Positions 63,096-64,000 of a stretch of 64,000 nucleotides of DNA are shown piece after piece (positions within the stretch are counted from its first letter, which is position 1; every line of letters begins with the position of its first letter). The DNA is taken from contig NZ_JAJCYB010000101.1 in the NCBI RefSeq assembly GCF_029263155.1, positions 50,375 through 114,374 on the forward strand, given 5' to 3'. Source of the DNA: Pseudonocardia sp. Its GTDB lineage: Bacteria; Actinomycetota; Actinomycetes; Mycobacteriales; Pseudonocardiaceae. The notes under the pieces were generated by a model. The model was not told where the DNA came from and searched no databases. It saw nothing but the letters and a program-made list of their open reading frames with translations. Made by a program: the position numbers and the translations under genes.

Positions 63096-63881
63096 CTATC
63101 TCCGGTGGAAGGCGGGCGGCCGCTTCTCCACGAACGCCGCCAACCCCTCGGCCGCCTCCGGACCGGCGGCGCTCGCGGAGATCGCGTCCGCCTCCGCGGC
63201 GAGCTGCTCGGCGAGCGAGGCGTCCGGCGACGACGCGAGCAGCCGCTTGATCCGGCCCAGCGCCACGGTCGGCCCCTGGGCCAACCGGTGCGCGACGTGC
63301 TCGGCCTCGGCGAGCACCTCACCGTCGTCGACGACGTCGGTGAGGATGCCCAACCCGTGGGCCTGGGCCGCGTCCAGGACCCGGTCGGTGAGCAGGATCT
63401 GCCGGGCCCGCCCGGCGCCGACGATCCGCGGCAGCGTCCAGCTCATGCCCCCGTCCGGGGAGAACCCGATGCCCGGGTAGGCGGGGCGCAGCCGGGTGGA
63501 GCGCCCGCCGACGGCGAGGTCGGTGGCGCACACGATGCTCATGCCCGCGCCCGCCGCCCAGCCCCGCACCCCGGCGACCACCGGCACCGGGCAGTCGACG
63601 ATCGCGGTGAGGAAGCCGTGGAAGGCCTCGGCCAACGACCGCACGTAGGTGCCGCGGTCGGCCGCGCCCTCGAACGCGCGGACGTCGCCACCGGTGCAGA
63701 AGCTCTCCCCGTCCGAGGTCAGCAGCACCGCGCCGATCTCGGCCGGGTCGAGCCCTCCGAGCGTGGCCTGCACCTCCGGCAGGGCGTCGCCGTCGAGGGT
63801 GCCGTGCCGGCCGCGCGCCACCCGGCAGCGCAGGACCCGCCCGTCGCGGTCCACCGCATCGCTGATGGGCCTACCTTCCAT
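63096..63881 (-). CDS. Enoyl-CoA hydratase/isomerase family protein
   Basis: 261 residues from ATG 63881 after GAAGGGGG. Crotonase fold: LTSDGESFCTGGDVRAFEGA (oxyanion hole), GVRGWAAGAGMSIVCATDLA (second oxyanion strand) and YPGIGFSPDGGMSWTLPRIV. At the second catalytic Glu position the sequence has Asp/Gly (SPDGG), as in isomerase or dehydratase variants. Probably beta-oxidation or aromatic acid degradation; the exact reaction is unknown. Confidence 0.88.
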   Translation of the reverse strand: MEGRPISDAVDRDGRVLRCRVARGRHGTLDGDALPEVQATLGGLDPAEIGAVLLTSDGESFCTGGDVRAFEGAADRGTYVRSLAEAFHGFLTAIVDCPVPVVAGVRGWAAGAGMSIVCATDLAVGGRSTRLRPAYPGIGFSPDGGMSWTLPRIVGAGRARQILLTDRVLDAAQAHGLGILTDVVDDGEVLAEAEHVAHRLAQGPTVALGRIKRLLASSPDASLAEQLAAEADAISASAAGPEAAEGLAAFVEKRPPAFHRR

Positions 63882-64000
63882 GACAGGCCCCCTTCGGGAA
63901 CGCTTCCTTCGCTTGTCCTGCGAGGACTGACGTGAGACCGCGTCCCGGAGGGACGGCCGTGGAGGCCTGACGCCCACAACGGTGTCGTCCCGTGAGGACT

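Overview
The window is very GC-rich, densely coded DNA from an actinobacterium. Gene content and order fit the Pseudonocardia / Pseudonocardiales - Mycobacteriales group best: TatA-TatC-HelY, RbpA, a PknB/PknG-type GarA substrate, split Lnt-Ppm1, many GTG starts and ATGA/GTGA stop-start overlaps. No rRNA, tRNA, CRISPR array, transposase, integrase or phage gene was seen, so this reads as chromosome.

Layout. 1-5.2 kb: Tat translocase end (tatA partial, tatC), helicase helY and a DUF4333 membrane protein, in the same order as M. tuberculosis Rv2094c-Rv2091c. 5.2-14.2 kb: an accessory block between two genes that are neighbours in M. tuberculosis: an Eis-type acetyltransferase, a 13-residue DxDGDG repeat protein, an ECF-type sigma factor, and divergently from it an acidic small protein plus two dynamin-like GTPases, closed by a convergent Hsp70-like ATPase whose substrate domain is replaced by a propeller-like domain. 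14.3-16.5 kb: the conserved pair 5'-3' exonuclease / M24 peptidase (Rv2090 / Rv2089c-like). 17-25.2 kb: SGNH hydrolase, PspC, amidohydrolase, PIG-L deacetylase, lnt-ppm1, a cytochrome P450, rbpA. 25.5-30.8 kb: MFS, GDPD, an unusual LigD-like protein with an inactivated ligase domain, bfd-bfr iron storage pair, DUF3072. 30.9-34.7 kb: an oxidoreductase remnant, TetR, aldo/keto reductase, LysR, DUF4232 lipoprotein. 34.8-39.7 kb: a daunorubicin-resistance-like operon (PadR, ABC ATPase lacking its P-loop half, ABC-2 permease, DUF385 enzyme, UvrA-like protein). 39.8-50.4 kb: membrane acyltransferase-like protein, membrane-anchored Ser/Thr kinase, lactate oxidase family, tandem DUF427, MarR, coaA, a CNNM/CorC pair and a conserved DUF-type protein. 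50.5-57.2 kb: gcvP with a tandem glycine riboswitch, then the conserved set MerR - DUF151 nuclease - garA - gcvH - pgsA-like, as around Rv1822-Rv1832. 57.2-64 kb: OsmC, a ThDP enzyme, a MEDS-STAS / MEDS-HATPase partner-switching pair, a BTAD regulator, an RsbW-like ATPase and an enoyl-CoA hydratase.

The most noteworthy items are the sigma / dynamin / Hsp70-propeller block, the ligase-dead PE-Pol protein, two 51-bp palindromes whose stems covary, the decapitated ABC ATPase in an otherwise intact Drr-type operon, the MEDS-based switch, a SigR/SigH-type promoter before rbpA, and a short coupled upstream ORF before the CNNM pair. Start codons were chosen from Shine-Dalgarno sequences, overlaps and family alignment from memory; no database search was run.
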